Source: an uncultured Agitococcus sp. (lineage in GTDB: Bacteria > Pseudomonadota > Gammaproteobacteria > Pseudomonadales > Moraxellaceae). From it: a stretch of DNA of 31,218 nucleotides. Position numbers and translations under genes: made by a program. Below the pieces are notes generated by a model, which had not been told where the DNA came from, did no database searches, and saw only the letters and a program-made list of their open reading frames with translations. Positions 9,547-16,472 of this stretch are shown piece by piece; position 1 is the first letter of the stretch; each line of letters starts with the position of its first letter. The stretch spans positions 1 through 31,218 of the forward strand of contig NZ_CALETI010000206.1 of the NCBI RefSeq assembly GCF_937920075.1, in the 5' to 3' direction.

Positions 9547-9571
9547 GGGTAATAACGCCGTAAGGCTCCCC
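9547..9571 (-). promoter_or_regulatory. Candidate L1-binding site before rplK
   Basis: Directly upstream of the rplK ribosome binding site the mRNA can fold as GGG-(GA)-GCC-UUAC-GGC-(GUUAUUA)-CCC. This is a short stem with an asymmetric internal loop, resembling the L1 target in 23S rRNA and in the L11-L1 operon leader. Position and shape fit the known autoregulation by L1; I have not tested it by alignment. Confidence 0.55.
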
Positions 9572-9680
9572 GAATATAAGAGTGATAAAAAACAGCCCAA
9601 ACCTTAAAATACCTTTTCAGATAATTTAACGTAGGACTGTTCGTGTTTCGTTTTATGCTCAACACATAAAACAAGTATTC

Positions 9681-10217
9681 TTAAGAAACTTTTTCGACCT
9701 GATTAAACTCAAGATCAACAGGTGTTGCACGGCCAAAGATCATGACCGCAACACGTAAACGACTCTTCTCGTAATGAACTTCTTCCACTGCCCCATTAAA
9801 GTCAGCAAAAGGCCCATCAACAACACGTACCACTTCACCTGGTTCAAACAAGGTTTTTGGACGTGGTGCATCTGTACTTTGACGCAAGCGACTTAAAATC
9901 GCATCGGCTTCTTTATCAGTAATCGGTGCTGGCTTATCTGCTTTACCGCCAATAAACCCCATTACCTTAGGACAATCCTTAACCAAGTGCCAAGAGTCAT
10001 CATTCATTTCCATATGTACTAACACATAGCCTGGAAAGAACTTACGCTCACTCTTGCGTTTAACACCATTTTTAATTTCAACAACTTCTTCTGTTGGCAC
10101 TAATACTTCACCAAACAGATGTTCCATTTCAGCGCGTTTAATACGCTCTTGCAAAGAACGCATAACTTGCTTTTCGAAGCCTGAATAGGCATGAACGATA
10201 TACCAACGCTTACTCAT
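9681..10217 (-). CDS. nusG: Transcription antitermination/elongation factor NusG
   Basis: Binds the RNA polymerase clamp, suppresses pausing, and links polymerase to Rho or ribosomal S10. It has 178 residues from the ATG at 10217 (MSKRWYIVHAYSGFEKQV), preceded by GAGG at 5 nt. The 14-residue upstream extension is not family sequence. The NGN domain (residues 1 to about 115, with RKFFPGYVLVHM and the PKVMGFIGG region) and the C-terminal KOW domain (GEVVRVVDGPFADFNGAV) are complete. It lies 14 nt downstream of secE in the conserved secE-nusG order. Confidence 0.98.
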   Translation of the reverse strand: MSKRWYIVHAYSGFEKQVMRSLQERIKRAEMEHLFGEVLVPTEEVVEIKNGVKRKSERKFFPGYVLVHMEMNDDSWHLVKDCPKVMGFIGGKADKPAPITDKEADAILSRLRQSTDAPRPKTLFEPGEVVRVVDGPFADFNGAVEEVHYEKSRLRVAVMIFGRATPVDLEFNQVEKVS

Positions 10218-10231
10218 AAATGCCTCTTCTA

Positions 10232-10618
10232 TTAGCCAATAACAGCCGAAATCATCCAACCAAATAGGGTATCAATGCCCCACAACAATAAAGACATTAC
10301 TACGACAACAGCACAAACAATCATCGTTGTCTGCATCGTTTCGTCTTTAGTTGGCCAAACAATACGACGGGCTTCAACTTGGGCTTCTTTTAAGAGCTTA
10401 ATAAAGGATTGGCCTTGTGTTGTTGTAAAGGTAATTGCTAAAGCACCTACAGCCAATACAACAAGTGCAACAATGCGAACCCATGAAGATAATTGCGGAA
10501 GCAACTCGGGCGCATAACGATTACCCACGGTTGCCGCAATAAGAATAGCAATAGCCACTACCCACTTGACAGTGTTAAGACTATTATTCGTAGTTACGTC
10601 TTCGGCTTGTGTGGTCAT
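10232..10618 (-). CDS. secE: Protein translocase subunit SecE
   Basis: Essential inner-membrane clamp of the SecYEG channel. It has 128 residues with three predicted membrane segments (about 17-35, 44-62 and 97-118), the three-helix form also found in E. coli (127 residues). The conserved cytoplasmic amphipathic region reads EAQVEARRIVWPTKDET, the hallmark of SecE. The ATG at 10618 has only a weak ribosome binding site. It lies between tRNA-Trp and nusG. Confidence 0.97.
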   Translation of the reverse strand: MTTQAEDVTTNNSLNTVKWVVAIAILIAATVGNRYAPELLPQLSSWVRIVALVVLAVGALAITFTTTQGQSFIKLLKEAQVEARRIVWPTKDETMQTTMIVCAVVVVMSLLLWGIDTLFGWMISAVIG

Positions 10619-10645
10619 AAACCGTCAGCTTATTAGATAGGAATT

Positions 10646-10721
10646 TGGCAGGCCAGGAGGGACTCGAACCCCCAACACCCGGTTTTGGAGACCGGTGCTC
10701 TACCAATTGAACTACTGGCCT
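10646..10721 (-). tRNA. tRNA-Trp (anticodon CCA)
   Basis: A 76-nt cloverleaf including an encoded 3' CCA. Acceptor arms AGGCCAG / CTGGCCT pair over 7 bp, the T arm holds GGTTCGAGTCC, and the anticodon stem CCGGT / ACCGG presents CTCCAAA. It lies between tuf and secE, so it is probably cut out of the tuf-secE transcript. Confidence 0.97.
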
Positions 10722-10734
10722 AAATTTTTAATCT

Positions 10735-10766
10735 GATTAAAGGCTTAGCTGCGCCAAGCCTTAATC
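10735..10766 (-). other. Second tuf-downstream hairpin, before tRNA-Trp
   Basis: On the minus strand GATTAAGGCTT pairs with AAGCCTTTAATC (11 bp with one bulged T). It lies 13 nt before the tRNA-Trp 5' end. No U tract follows. It may direct RNase cleavage between tuf mRNA and the tRNA. Confidence 0.55.
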
Positions 10767-10771
10767 TTGCT

Positions 10772-10799
10772 GACTTGTGATAGTTTACCATCACAAGTC
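10772..10799 (-). other. First tuf-downstream hairpin
   Basis: A 12-bp stem (GACTTGTGATGG / CTATCACAAGTC, one G-U pair) capped by a UAAA loop begins 11 nt after the tuf stop codon. It lacks a following U tract. It could stabilise the 3' end of the very abundant tuf mRNA after processing, or act as a partial terminator. Confidence 0.6.
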
Positions 10800-10810
10800 T
10801 AACACATCAA

Positions 10811-12001
10811 TTACTTGATGATTTTAGCAACAACACCGGCACCGACTGTACGGCCGCCTTCACGGATAGCGAAGCGTAAACCTTCGTCCATCGCGATTGG
10901 GTGGATCAATTCTACAGTCATTTGTACGTTGTCACCTGGCATAACCATCTCTACACCTTCTGGTAATGTAATAGAGCCAGTTACGTCTGTAGTACGGAAG
11001 TAGAATTGTGGACGGTAGCCTTTGAAGAATGGTGTATGACGACCACCTTCATCTTTGCTCAATACGTACACTTCAGATTGGAACTGTGTGTGTGGCTTGA
11101 TTGAACCTGGTTTTGCCAATACTTGACCACGTTGGATATCTTCACGCTTAATACCACGTAATAAAATACCACAGTTCTCACCAGCACGACCTTCGTCTAA
11201 CAACTTACGGAACATTTCAACGCCAGTACAAGTTGATTTTGCGGTATCTTTGATACCAACGATTTCAACTTCTTCACCAACTTTGATGATACCGCGCTCT
11301 ACACGACCTGTTACTACTGTACCACGGCCAGAAATAGAGAATACGTCTTCGATTGGCAACAAGAATGGACGGTCAATCGCACGAACTGGTTCAGGAATAT
11401 AAGAATCTAATGTATCAACTAATTTTAATACAGAAGACACACCAAATGGACCTTCTTCGCCATTCAATGCTTGTAATGCAGAACCACGGATGATTGGGGT
11501 GTCGTCACCTGGGAAATCGTACTTGCTTAACAAGTCACGTACTTCCATCTCAACCAATTCTAACAACTCTTCGTCGTCAACCATATCGCACTTGTTCAAG
11601 AACACAACGATGAATGGTACACCTACTTGGCGAGACAATAAGATGTGTTCGCGTGTTTGTGGCATTGGGCCGTCAGCAGCGGAACATACTAAAATCGCGC
11701 CGTCCATTTGAGCAGCACCCGTGATCATGTTTTTAACATAGTCAGCGTGGCCTGGACAGTCAACGTGTGCGTAGTGACGGTTTACAGAGTCATACTCAAC
11801 GTGTGCGGTGTTAATGGTAATACCACGAGCTTTCTCTTCTGGAGCAGAGTCGATTTGATCGTAGCCTTTTGCTTCACCACCGTGCACTTTTGCACAAATA
11901 GTGGCGATAGCAGCGGTTAATGTGGTTTTACCGTGGTCAACGTGACCAATTGTGCCGACGTTTACGTGCGGCTTATTACGTTCAAACTTAGCCTTAGCCA
12001 T
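10811..12001 (-). CDS. tuf: Translation elongation factor Tu
   Basis: GTPase that delivers aminoacyl-tRNA to the ribosome; 396 residues, with the standard three domains. Seen: P-loop GHVDHGKT at residues 19-26, switch I RGITIN, DCPGH near 81, NKCD near 136, and an intact C-terminus ending VGAGVVAKIIK. GGGAGA lies upstream of the ATG at 12001. It follows a four-tRNA cluster (Thr-Tyr-Gly-Thr) exactly as tufB does in E. coli, so it is the tufB-position copy. Whether a second tuf exists cannot be seen here. Confidence 0.99.
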   Translation of the reverse strand: MAKAKFERNKPHVNVGTIGHVDHGKTTLTAAIATICAKVHGGEAKGYDQIDSAPEEKARGITINTAHVEYDSVNRHYAHVDCPGHADYVKNMITGAAQMDGAILVCSAADGPMPQTREHILLSRQVGVPFIVVFLNKCDMVDDEELLELVEMEVRDLLSKYDFPGDDTPIIRGSALQALNGEEGPFGVSSVLKLVDTLDSYIPEPVRAIDRPFLLPIEDVFSISGRGTVVTGRVERGIIKVGEEVEIVGIKDTAKSTCTGVEMFRKLLDEGRAGENCGILLRGIKREDIQRGQVLAKPGSIKPHTQFQSEVYVLSKDEGGRHTPFFKGYRPQFYFRTTDVTGSITLPEGVEMVMPGDNVQMTVELIHPIAMDEGLRFAIREGGRTVGAGVVAKIIK

Positions 12002-12085
12002 GTTAAGTCTCCCTTATGGGTGATTTAGCCAATAATAAACACTAAATGCAGACAAAGCTGCACGCAACGTCTGCTGAATAAATTC

Positions 12086-12161
<76 letters not shown>

Positions 12162-12183
12162 CTAACAATAAAGCTTACCTAAT

Positions 12184-12257
12184 TGGAGCGGGTGGCGGGA
12201 ATCGAACCCGCACTATCAGCTTGGAAGGCTGAAGTTCTACCACTAAACTACACCCGC
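12184..12257 (-). tRNA. tRNA-Gly (anticodon TCC)
   Basis: 74 nt with encoded CCA. Acceptor GCGGGTG / CACCCGC, anticodon stem TCAGC / GCTGA with loop CTTCCAA. It matches the glyT position in the E. coli thrU-tyrU-glyT-thrT-tufB operon. Confidence 0.97.
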
Positions 12258-12277
12258 GCTTTATTTTTTAGTAAATA

Positions 12278-12362
12278 TGGTGGAGAGGGAAGGATTCGAA
12301 CCTTCGAAGTCTAAGACGGCAGATTTACAGTCTGATGGGTTTGACCGCTCCCCAACCTCTCC
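12278..12362 (-). tRNA. tRNA-Tyr (anticodon GTA)
   Basis: 85 nt with encoded CCA and the long variable arm expected of bacterial tRNA-Tyr. Acceptor GGAGAGG / CCTCTCC, anticodon loop CTGTAAA, T arm GGTTCGAATCC. Confidence 0.97.
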
Positions 12363-12422
12363 AACGCGGTACTGCAATTTGAGCCTATGGTCAGGTAAGC
12401 TCTAGATTTATCGCTTTAAGAA

Positions 12423-12498
<76 letters not shown>

Positions 12499-12516
12499 AT
12501 TGCGAAAGTGGGGTGC

Positions 12517-12544
12517 ATTCTAGCAATTTTTTTCATCAGCGCAA
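12517..12544 (-). promoter_or_regulatory. Sigma70-type promoter of the tRNA-tuf operon
   Basis: On the minus strand, TTGCGC (-35) and TAGAAT (-10) are separated by 16 bp, followed by a GC-rich GCACCCC before the expected start about 12 nt from the tRNA. A-tracts lie just upstream of -35. The GC-rich discriminator is typical of stringently controlled stable-RNA promoters; that regulation is inference. Confidence 0.75.
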
Positions 12545-12632
12545 GTACTTCTTGCATTTTTTTTCAAGTTTTTGCGTCTTTTTGTATCGAATGCAGCTTT
12601 TTTTAATCATATCGCGTGTTTTTTGGACAAGA

Positions 12633-14117
12633 TTACGCTTTTAGCCCTTTACTGGCTAATTCTGCTGCTTTAAATAAGGCACGAAGCTTATTTAAAGTTT
12701 CTTGCCATTCTGACTCAGGAATAGAATCCGCTACTACCCCTGCCCCAGCCTGCGCATGCATCACACCATCTTTTAGTACAGCCGTACGAATGGCAATGGC
12801 AGTATCCATTTCTCCATTCCAGCCAAGATAGCCCACTGCCCCGCCATAAATACCGCGCTTAATTGGCTCTAGCTCATCAATAATTTCCATGGCACGTACT
12901 TTAGGTGCTCCTGACAAAGTTCCTGCAGGTAAAGCGGCTTTTAATACCTCAATCGCACTGACATTAGGTTTGAGTACACCTTCAACATTGGAAACAATGT
13001 GCATGACATGAGAATAACGCTCAATGACCATTTGCTCTGTGACTTGGACTTTACCCACTTCACTGACTCGACCTGCATCATTACGTCCTAAATCAATCAA
13101 CATCAAATGTTCAGCAATTTCTTTAGGATCAGATAACAACTCTTGAGCCAAGGCATTATCGAGCTCAGGTGTTTTACCACGTGGACGAGTGCCTGCAATT
13201 GGTCGTACTGTGACTTTGCCCTCTTGTACACGTGCCAAGATTTCAGGGCTAGAACCGACAATATGGCTATCACCACAATTGACAAAATACATATAAGGTG
13301 AGGGATTAAGATGACGCAAAGCACGATATAAGGCTAATGGCGAATGCTTAAAGGCGACGGTCATGCGTTGTGATGGCACAACTTGCATCACATCACCCGC
13401 CAAAATGTATTCCTTAACGCGCTCAACGCCTGCTTTAAATGCATCTTGACCAAAACTAGAAACAAAATCCGCCTCACTGATGGGGGTTGATGTTTCTACA
13501 TATGTTGGCAAACAAACATTATTTTGTTGCAGCTGCAAAGCAAGTTGTTGTAAACGTTGTACACCTTGTTGATAAGCATCGGGTTGTTGTGGGTCAACAT
13601 GAACAATAATAAAGACACTTTCTTTTAGGTTATCAAAAACTACCACTTCTTCTGACAACATCAACTGAATATCAGGCACATTCAACGGGTCTGGCTTTTG
13701 AATTTTAGCAAGTTTCTTTTCAAACAAACGGACAGTATCGTAAGCAAAATAGCCCACCAAACCACCTGTAAAACGTGGCAAGCCTTCAACAACAGGCACT
13801 TTAAATTGTTGCTGATATTGTTCGATGAAGGCTAAAGGATCATCTAAAGTTTGTTCATCTATCAATTGTTGCTGTTGATAGAGTTGTACAGTATGACCAC
13901 GAACCTCAAGACGTTTTTGTGCCGCTAAACCAATCATGGAATAACGCCCCCATCTTTCACCACCATGTACAGACTCAAATAAATAGGTATATGGCTGATT
14001 GGCCAATTTGGCATAGACCGATAATGGGGTATCAAAATCGGCTAAAAGTTGTAATGCTAAAGGAATACGATTATAGCCTTGCGTGGCAAAGGCAGAGAAT
14101 TGCTCAAGAGATAACAT
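12633..14117 (-). CDS. trpE: Anthranilate synthase component I
   Basis: Converts chorismate (with ammonia from TrpG) to anthranilate, the first step of tryptophan synthesis. It has 494 residues, normal length. The N-terminal feedback region holds LFES within YTYLFESVHGGERWGRYS, similar to the LLES tryptophan-binding motif. The chorismate-binding domain holds IAGTRPRGKT, LIDLGRNDAGRVSEVG, GTLSGAPKVRAMEII near residue 400, and AGAGVVADSIPESEW near 460-473. The ATG at 14117 has AGGG 7 nt upstream. It is downstream of gph; no trpG is in the window. A short leader ORF with two Trp codons lies about 50 nt upstream, so tryptophan-dependent control is likely. Confidence 0.97.
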   Translation of the reverse strand: MLSLEQFSAFATQGYNRIPLALQLLADFDTPLSVYAKLANQPYTYLFESVHGGERWGRYSMIGLAAQKRLEVRGHTVQLYQQQQLIDEQTLDDPLAFIEQYQQQFKVPVVEGLPRFTGGLVGYFAYDTVRLFEKKLAKIQKPDPLNVPDIQLMLSEEVVVFDNLKESVFIIVHVDPQQPDAYQQGVQRLQQLALQLQQNNVCLPTYVETSTPISEADFVSSFGQDAFKAGVERVKEYILAGDVMQVVPSQRMTVAFKHSPLALYRALRHLNPSPYMYFVNCGDSHIVGSSPEILARVQEGKVTVRPIAGTRPRGKTPELDNALAQELLSDPKEIAEHLMLIDLGRNDAGRVSEVGKVQVTEQMVIERYSHVMHIVSNVEGVLKPNVSAIEVLKAALPAGTLSGAPKVRAMEIIDELEPIKRGIYGGAVGYLGWNGEMDTAIAIRTAVLKDGVMHAQAGAGVVADSIPESEWQETLNKLRALFKAAELASKGLKA

Positions 14118-14167
14118 AAAAACACCCTAATATTTTGGCTAATTTAGATAATATTTTGCATTTAAGG

Positions 14168-14203
14168 CTATATACGCCATCGCCAACTTAGGGGTAAAAA
14201 CAT
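14168..14203 (-). CDS. Candidate trpE leader peptide (11 residues, two Trp codons)
   Basis: ATG at 14203 opens an 11-codon ORF reading MFLPLSWRWRI and ending in TAG, 50 nt before trpE. Two UGG codons are separated by a single CGA. Leader peptides with closely spaced Trp codons upstream of trpE control it by ribosome stalling in enterobacteria, and attenuation of trpE is also known in pseudomonads. The leader contains CCCCTAA just before the Trp codons. The trpE ribosome binding site lies in TTAGGG (14125-14130), so the two could pair and hide the site unless a ribosome stalls. The ribosome binding site of the leader itself is weak, and I see no clear terminator stem with a U tract. The ORF is seen; its role is inference. 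Confidence 0.5.
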   Translation of the reverse strand: MFLPLSWRWRI

Positions 14204-14291
14204 GTTGCTAAACCAATCTACAGAAAAAATGACATAAGAAATAATAACATTAAATTATGTGCTGAGCATAATCAACTATTATGTGTTGTTA

Positions 14292-14314
14292 TGGCTACTA
14301 AATATTAGTAGCCA
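14292..14314. terminator. Inverted repeat downstream of gph
   Basis: A 10-bp perfect inverted repeat (TGGCTACTAA / TTAGTAGCCA, 3-nt centre) lies 12 nt after the gph stop codon. No U tract follows on either strand, so it may be a factor-dependent or processing structure. It separates gph from the trpE leader region. Confidence 0.4.
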
Positions 14315-14326
14315 CATGATCATGAA

Positions 14327-14989
14327 TTACAGTAACTCAACCAATGAATCCACGATCCATTCAGGTTTACAGGCTTCAATCGGTTCACCATGATTATAAC
14401 CATAGCTTACCGCGACACAGGGAATATGCGCTGCTAAAGCAGCTTCAACGTCATTACGTGAATCACCTAACACTAAGGTATCTTTTGCTGAAACTTCAAA
14501 ATAACGTAAACAATGTAAAAATGGCTCAGGATGTGGCTTTTTATGCGGTAAGGTATCGCCACCGACTAATAATTGAAAAGGTTGTAAAATATTTAACGCC
14601 GCTAATAAATCTTTTGCAGGGGCGTAGGGTTTATTGGTCACACACGCTAATTTAATATTTTCCTTTTGACAGGCTGCAATAAATTCAGCGACACCTTCAT
14701 ACACTTGACTGTTTAAACATACTTCTGCTTGATAATGACGCATAAACACTGCCAAAAGATCATCGTGCAACTCTTTGCGATAATGTTTAGCTTCTAACAC
14801 ACAAGAGACTAAACGTGATGCACCGCGTCCCACCCAACGACGCACATCATATTCAGTCACTGATTCTAAACCTAACTCCGAAAGCGCGTTATTTAAAGCA
14901 TGTTGAATATCACTGGCTGAATCAACCAGTGTTCCATCTAAATCAAAAATCACTAATTTGGGAGTAAAGCCAATTTTTTTAAATTGCAT
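14327..14989 (-). CDS. gph: Phosphoglycolate phosphatase (HAD family)
   Basis: HAD-superfamily hydrolase that removes 2-phosphoglycolate formed by DNA repair or oxygenation reactions. It has 220 residues from the ATG at 14989, which has AAGGAA 6 nt upstream; an upstream extension of 11 residues lacks support. HAD motif I is DLDGTLVDS with nucleophile D16 and D18. Motif II is VTNKPY, the motif III lysine lies around HKKPHPEP, and motif IV is LVLGDSRNDVEAA. A helical cap lies between motifs I and II. It sits between rpe and trpE as in pseudomonads. Other HAD sugar phosphatases have the same motifs, but the context favours Gph. Confidence 0.9.
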   Translation of the reverse strand: MQFKKIGFTPKLVIFDLDGTLVDSASDIQHALNNALSELGLESVTEYDVRRWVGRGASRLVSCVLEAKHYRKELHDDLLAVFMRHYQAEVCLNSQVYEGVAEFIAACQKENIKLACVTNKPYAPAKDLLAALNILQPFQLLVGGDTLPHKKPHPEPFLHCLRYFEVSAKDTLVLGDSRNDVEAALAAHIPCVAVSYGYNHGEPIEACKPEWIVDSLVELL

Positions 14990-15024
14990 AAATGATTCCT
15001 TGCTAATTATTATGTAACACACTG

Positions 15025-15088
15025 AAGATATAGAAATTCATCTATATCTTTTAGGGATTAAGCCTCTTTTGAGTAGTTGCTTAATCCC
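15025..15088. repeat. Two hairpins in the rpe-gph spacer
   Basis: The 111-nt gap contains two inverted repeats: GGGATTAAGC / GCTTAATCCC (15054-15088, 10 bp) and AAGATATAG / CTATATCTT (15025-15050, 9 bp). In the direction of transcription (minus) neither is followed by a U tract. They may set mRNA stability between rpe and gph. Nothing else is visible in the gap. Confidence 0.5.
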
Positions 15089-15100
15089 CTTCCTTTTGCG

Positions 15101-15775
15101 TCAACGAGTCACTAAAGCTAACTCCTGACGCATGGTGTTGATTGCTTGCTGATAACTTTCTGCACCAAAAATTGCCGAACCTGCCACAAAGCTGTCTGCT
15201 CCTGCTTGGGCAATTTGGCGGATATTTTTGGTCGTGACGCCACCATCCACTTCTAAACGAATATCAAAACCACTGTTATCAATAATTTGTCGAGCTTGCG
15301 CAATTTTATCAATGGTTTTGGCAATAAATTGTTGTCCGCCAAAACCAGGGTTGACACTCATTAACAACACCATATCTACTTTATCTAACACATAATCCAA
15401 ATAATGCAAGGGCGTTGCAGGATTAAATACTAAACCCGCCTTACAACCACCGCTTTTAATTAACTGTAAAGAGCGATCAATATGATCAGAAGCTTCTGGA
15501 TGGAAGGTAATATAACTTGCTCCTGCCTCAATAAAATCACCAATAATTCTATCGACAGGACTGACCATTAAATGCACATCAATCGGTGCTGTGACGCCAT
15601 ATTTGCGTAAAGCTTTACAGACCATTGGCCCAACAGTGAGGTTGGGAACATAATGGTTATCCATCACATCAAAATGTACCCAGTCTGCTCCTGCAGCTAA
15701 AACGGCATCTACTTCTGCGCCTAATCGGGCAAAATCAGCAGATAAAATCGAAGGAGCAATGACGAAATCTTTCAT
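15101..15775 (-). CDS. rpe: Ribulose-phosphate 3-epimerase
   Basis: Interconverts ribulose 5-phosphate and xylulose 5-phosphate in the pentose phosphate pathway. It has 224 residues, the normal TIM-barrel length. Seen: N-terminal APSILSADFARL, metal/active-site residues H34 and D36 in WVHFDVMDNHYVPNL, DVHLMV with the second histidine, SVNPGFGGQ, and the phosphate-binding LEVDGGV followed by AGADSFVAGSAIFG. It starts 10 nt after the murU stop, with a weak ribosome binding site, and so is probably coupled to it. Confidence 0.97.
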   Translation of the reverse strand: MKDFVIAPSILSADFARLGAEVDAVLAAGADWVHFDVMDNHYVPNLTVGPMVCKALRKYGVTAPIDVHLMVSPVDRIIGDFIEAGASYITFHPEASDHIDRSLQLIKSGGCKAGLVFNPATPLHYLDYVLDKVDMVLLMSVNPGFGGQQFIAKTIDKIAQARQIIDNSGFDIRLEVDGGVTTKNIRQIAQAGADSFVAGSAIFGAESYQQAINTMRQELALVTR

Positions 15776-15785
15776 GTGAAACTCG

Positions 15786-16472
15786 CTAAATATGTTGAGA
15801 AAGAATTAATTGATCTAAATCCGCTAAACGTTCGGGTGTCCCCACATCCACCCATGCCCCTGCATGATGCTCTGCGGAGACTAAACCTTGAGCAATGGCC
15901 TGACGTAACAAAGGGGCTAATGGGGCTTTACCTGCGGGCAAATCGGCAAATAATTGCGGGGATAATACACTGACCCCTGCAAAAGTATATTTTTCTTCAC
16001 CTTCAGGCAAAACTAAGTTATTTGATTGATCTTTGCAAAATGCAAAATCACCTTTGGGATGTTGTGGGGGATTATTGACTAACACCAAATGCGCCAACTG
16101 TTGGCCTAAATCTTTATTGATTAAACGTTTAAAATCGTAACGTAACCAAATATCGCCATTAATTAGCAAAAATGGCTCATTGCCCAATAAGGGTAATGCT
16201 TGCTGAATGCCACCTGCGGTTTCTAAAGGCTCTGGCTCATCTGACCACTGAATATTTACACCATACGCCGAACCATCGCCTAAAGCTTCGTGCAGCTTAT
16301 GCCCCAACCATGCGGTATTAATCACTAATTCGGTAATACCTACCGCTTTTAAGGCATCAATATGCCAAACAATTAAGGGTTTACCTCCCACAGCTAATAG
16401 AGGCTTTGGTGTTGTTAAGGTTAAGGGGCGCATACGATTGCCTAAACCAGCAGCTAAAATCATCGCTTTCAT
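15786..16472 (-). CDS. murU: N-acetylmuramate alpha-1-phosphate uridylyltransferase
   Basis: Nucleotidyltransferase that makes UDP-MurNAc from MurNAc-1-phosphate in the peptidoglycan recycling shortcut described in Pseudomonas. It has 228 residues. The N-terminal nucleotide-binding signature LAAGLGNRMRPLT is followed by the TPKPLL lysine motif, and NGDIWLRYDF supplies the metal-binding Asp. Its ATG overlaps the stop of the amgK-like kinase gene (ATGA at 16469-16472), the same pairing as Pseudomonas amgK-murU. Without that neighbour one could only say sugar-1-phosphate nucleotidyltransferase. The pathway bypasses MurA and gives intrinsic tolerance to fosfomycin in pseudomonads. Confidence 0.88.
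   Translation of the reverse strand: MKAMILAAGLGNRMRPLTLTTPKPLLAVGGKPLIVWHIDALKAVGITELVINTAWLGHKLHEALGDGSAYGVNIQWSDEPEPLETAGGIQQALPLLGNEPFLLINGDIWLRYDFKRLINKDLGQQLAHLVLVNNPPQHPKGDFAFCKDQSNNLVLPEGEEKYTFAGVSVLSPQLFADLPAGKAPLAPLLRQAIAQGLVSAEHHAGAWVDVGTPERLADLDQLILSQHI

Noticed and set aside
9535..9674. Extended rplK and an overlapping 79-codon ORF
   Set aside because: The extension has no homologous sequence and covers the L1-site-like leader; L11 has exactly its usual 142 residues from 9534.
12499..12632. Intrinsic terminator after trpE
   Set aside because: The T-rich stretches read on the plus strand; on the minus strand after the trpE stop I find no stem followed by U.
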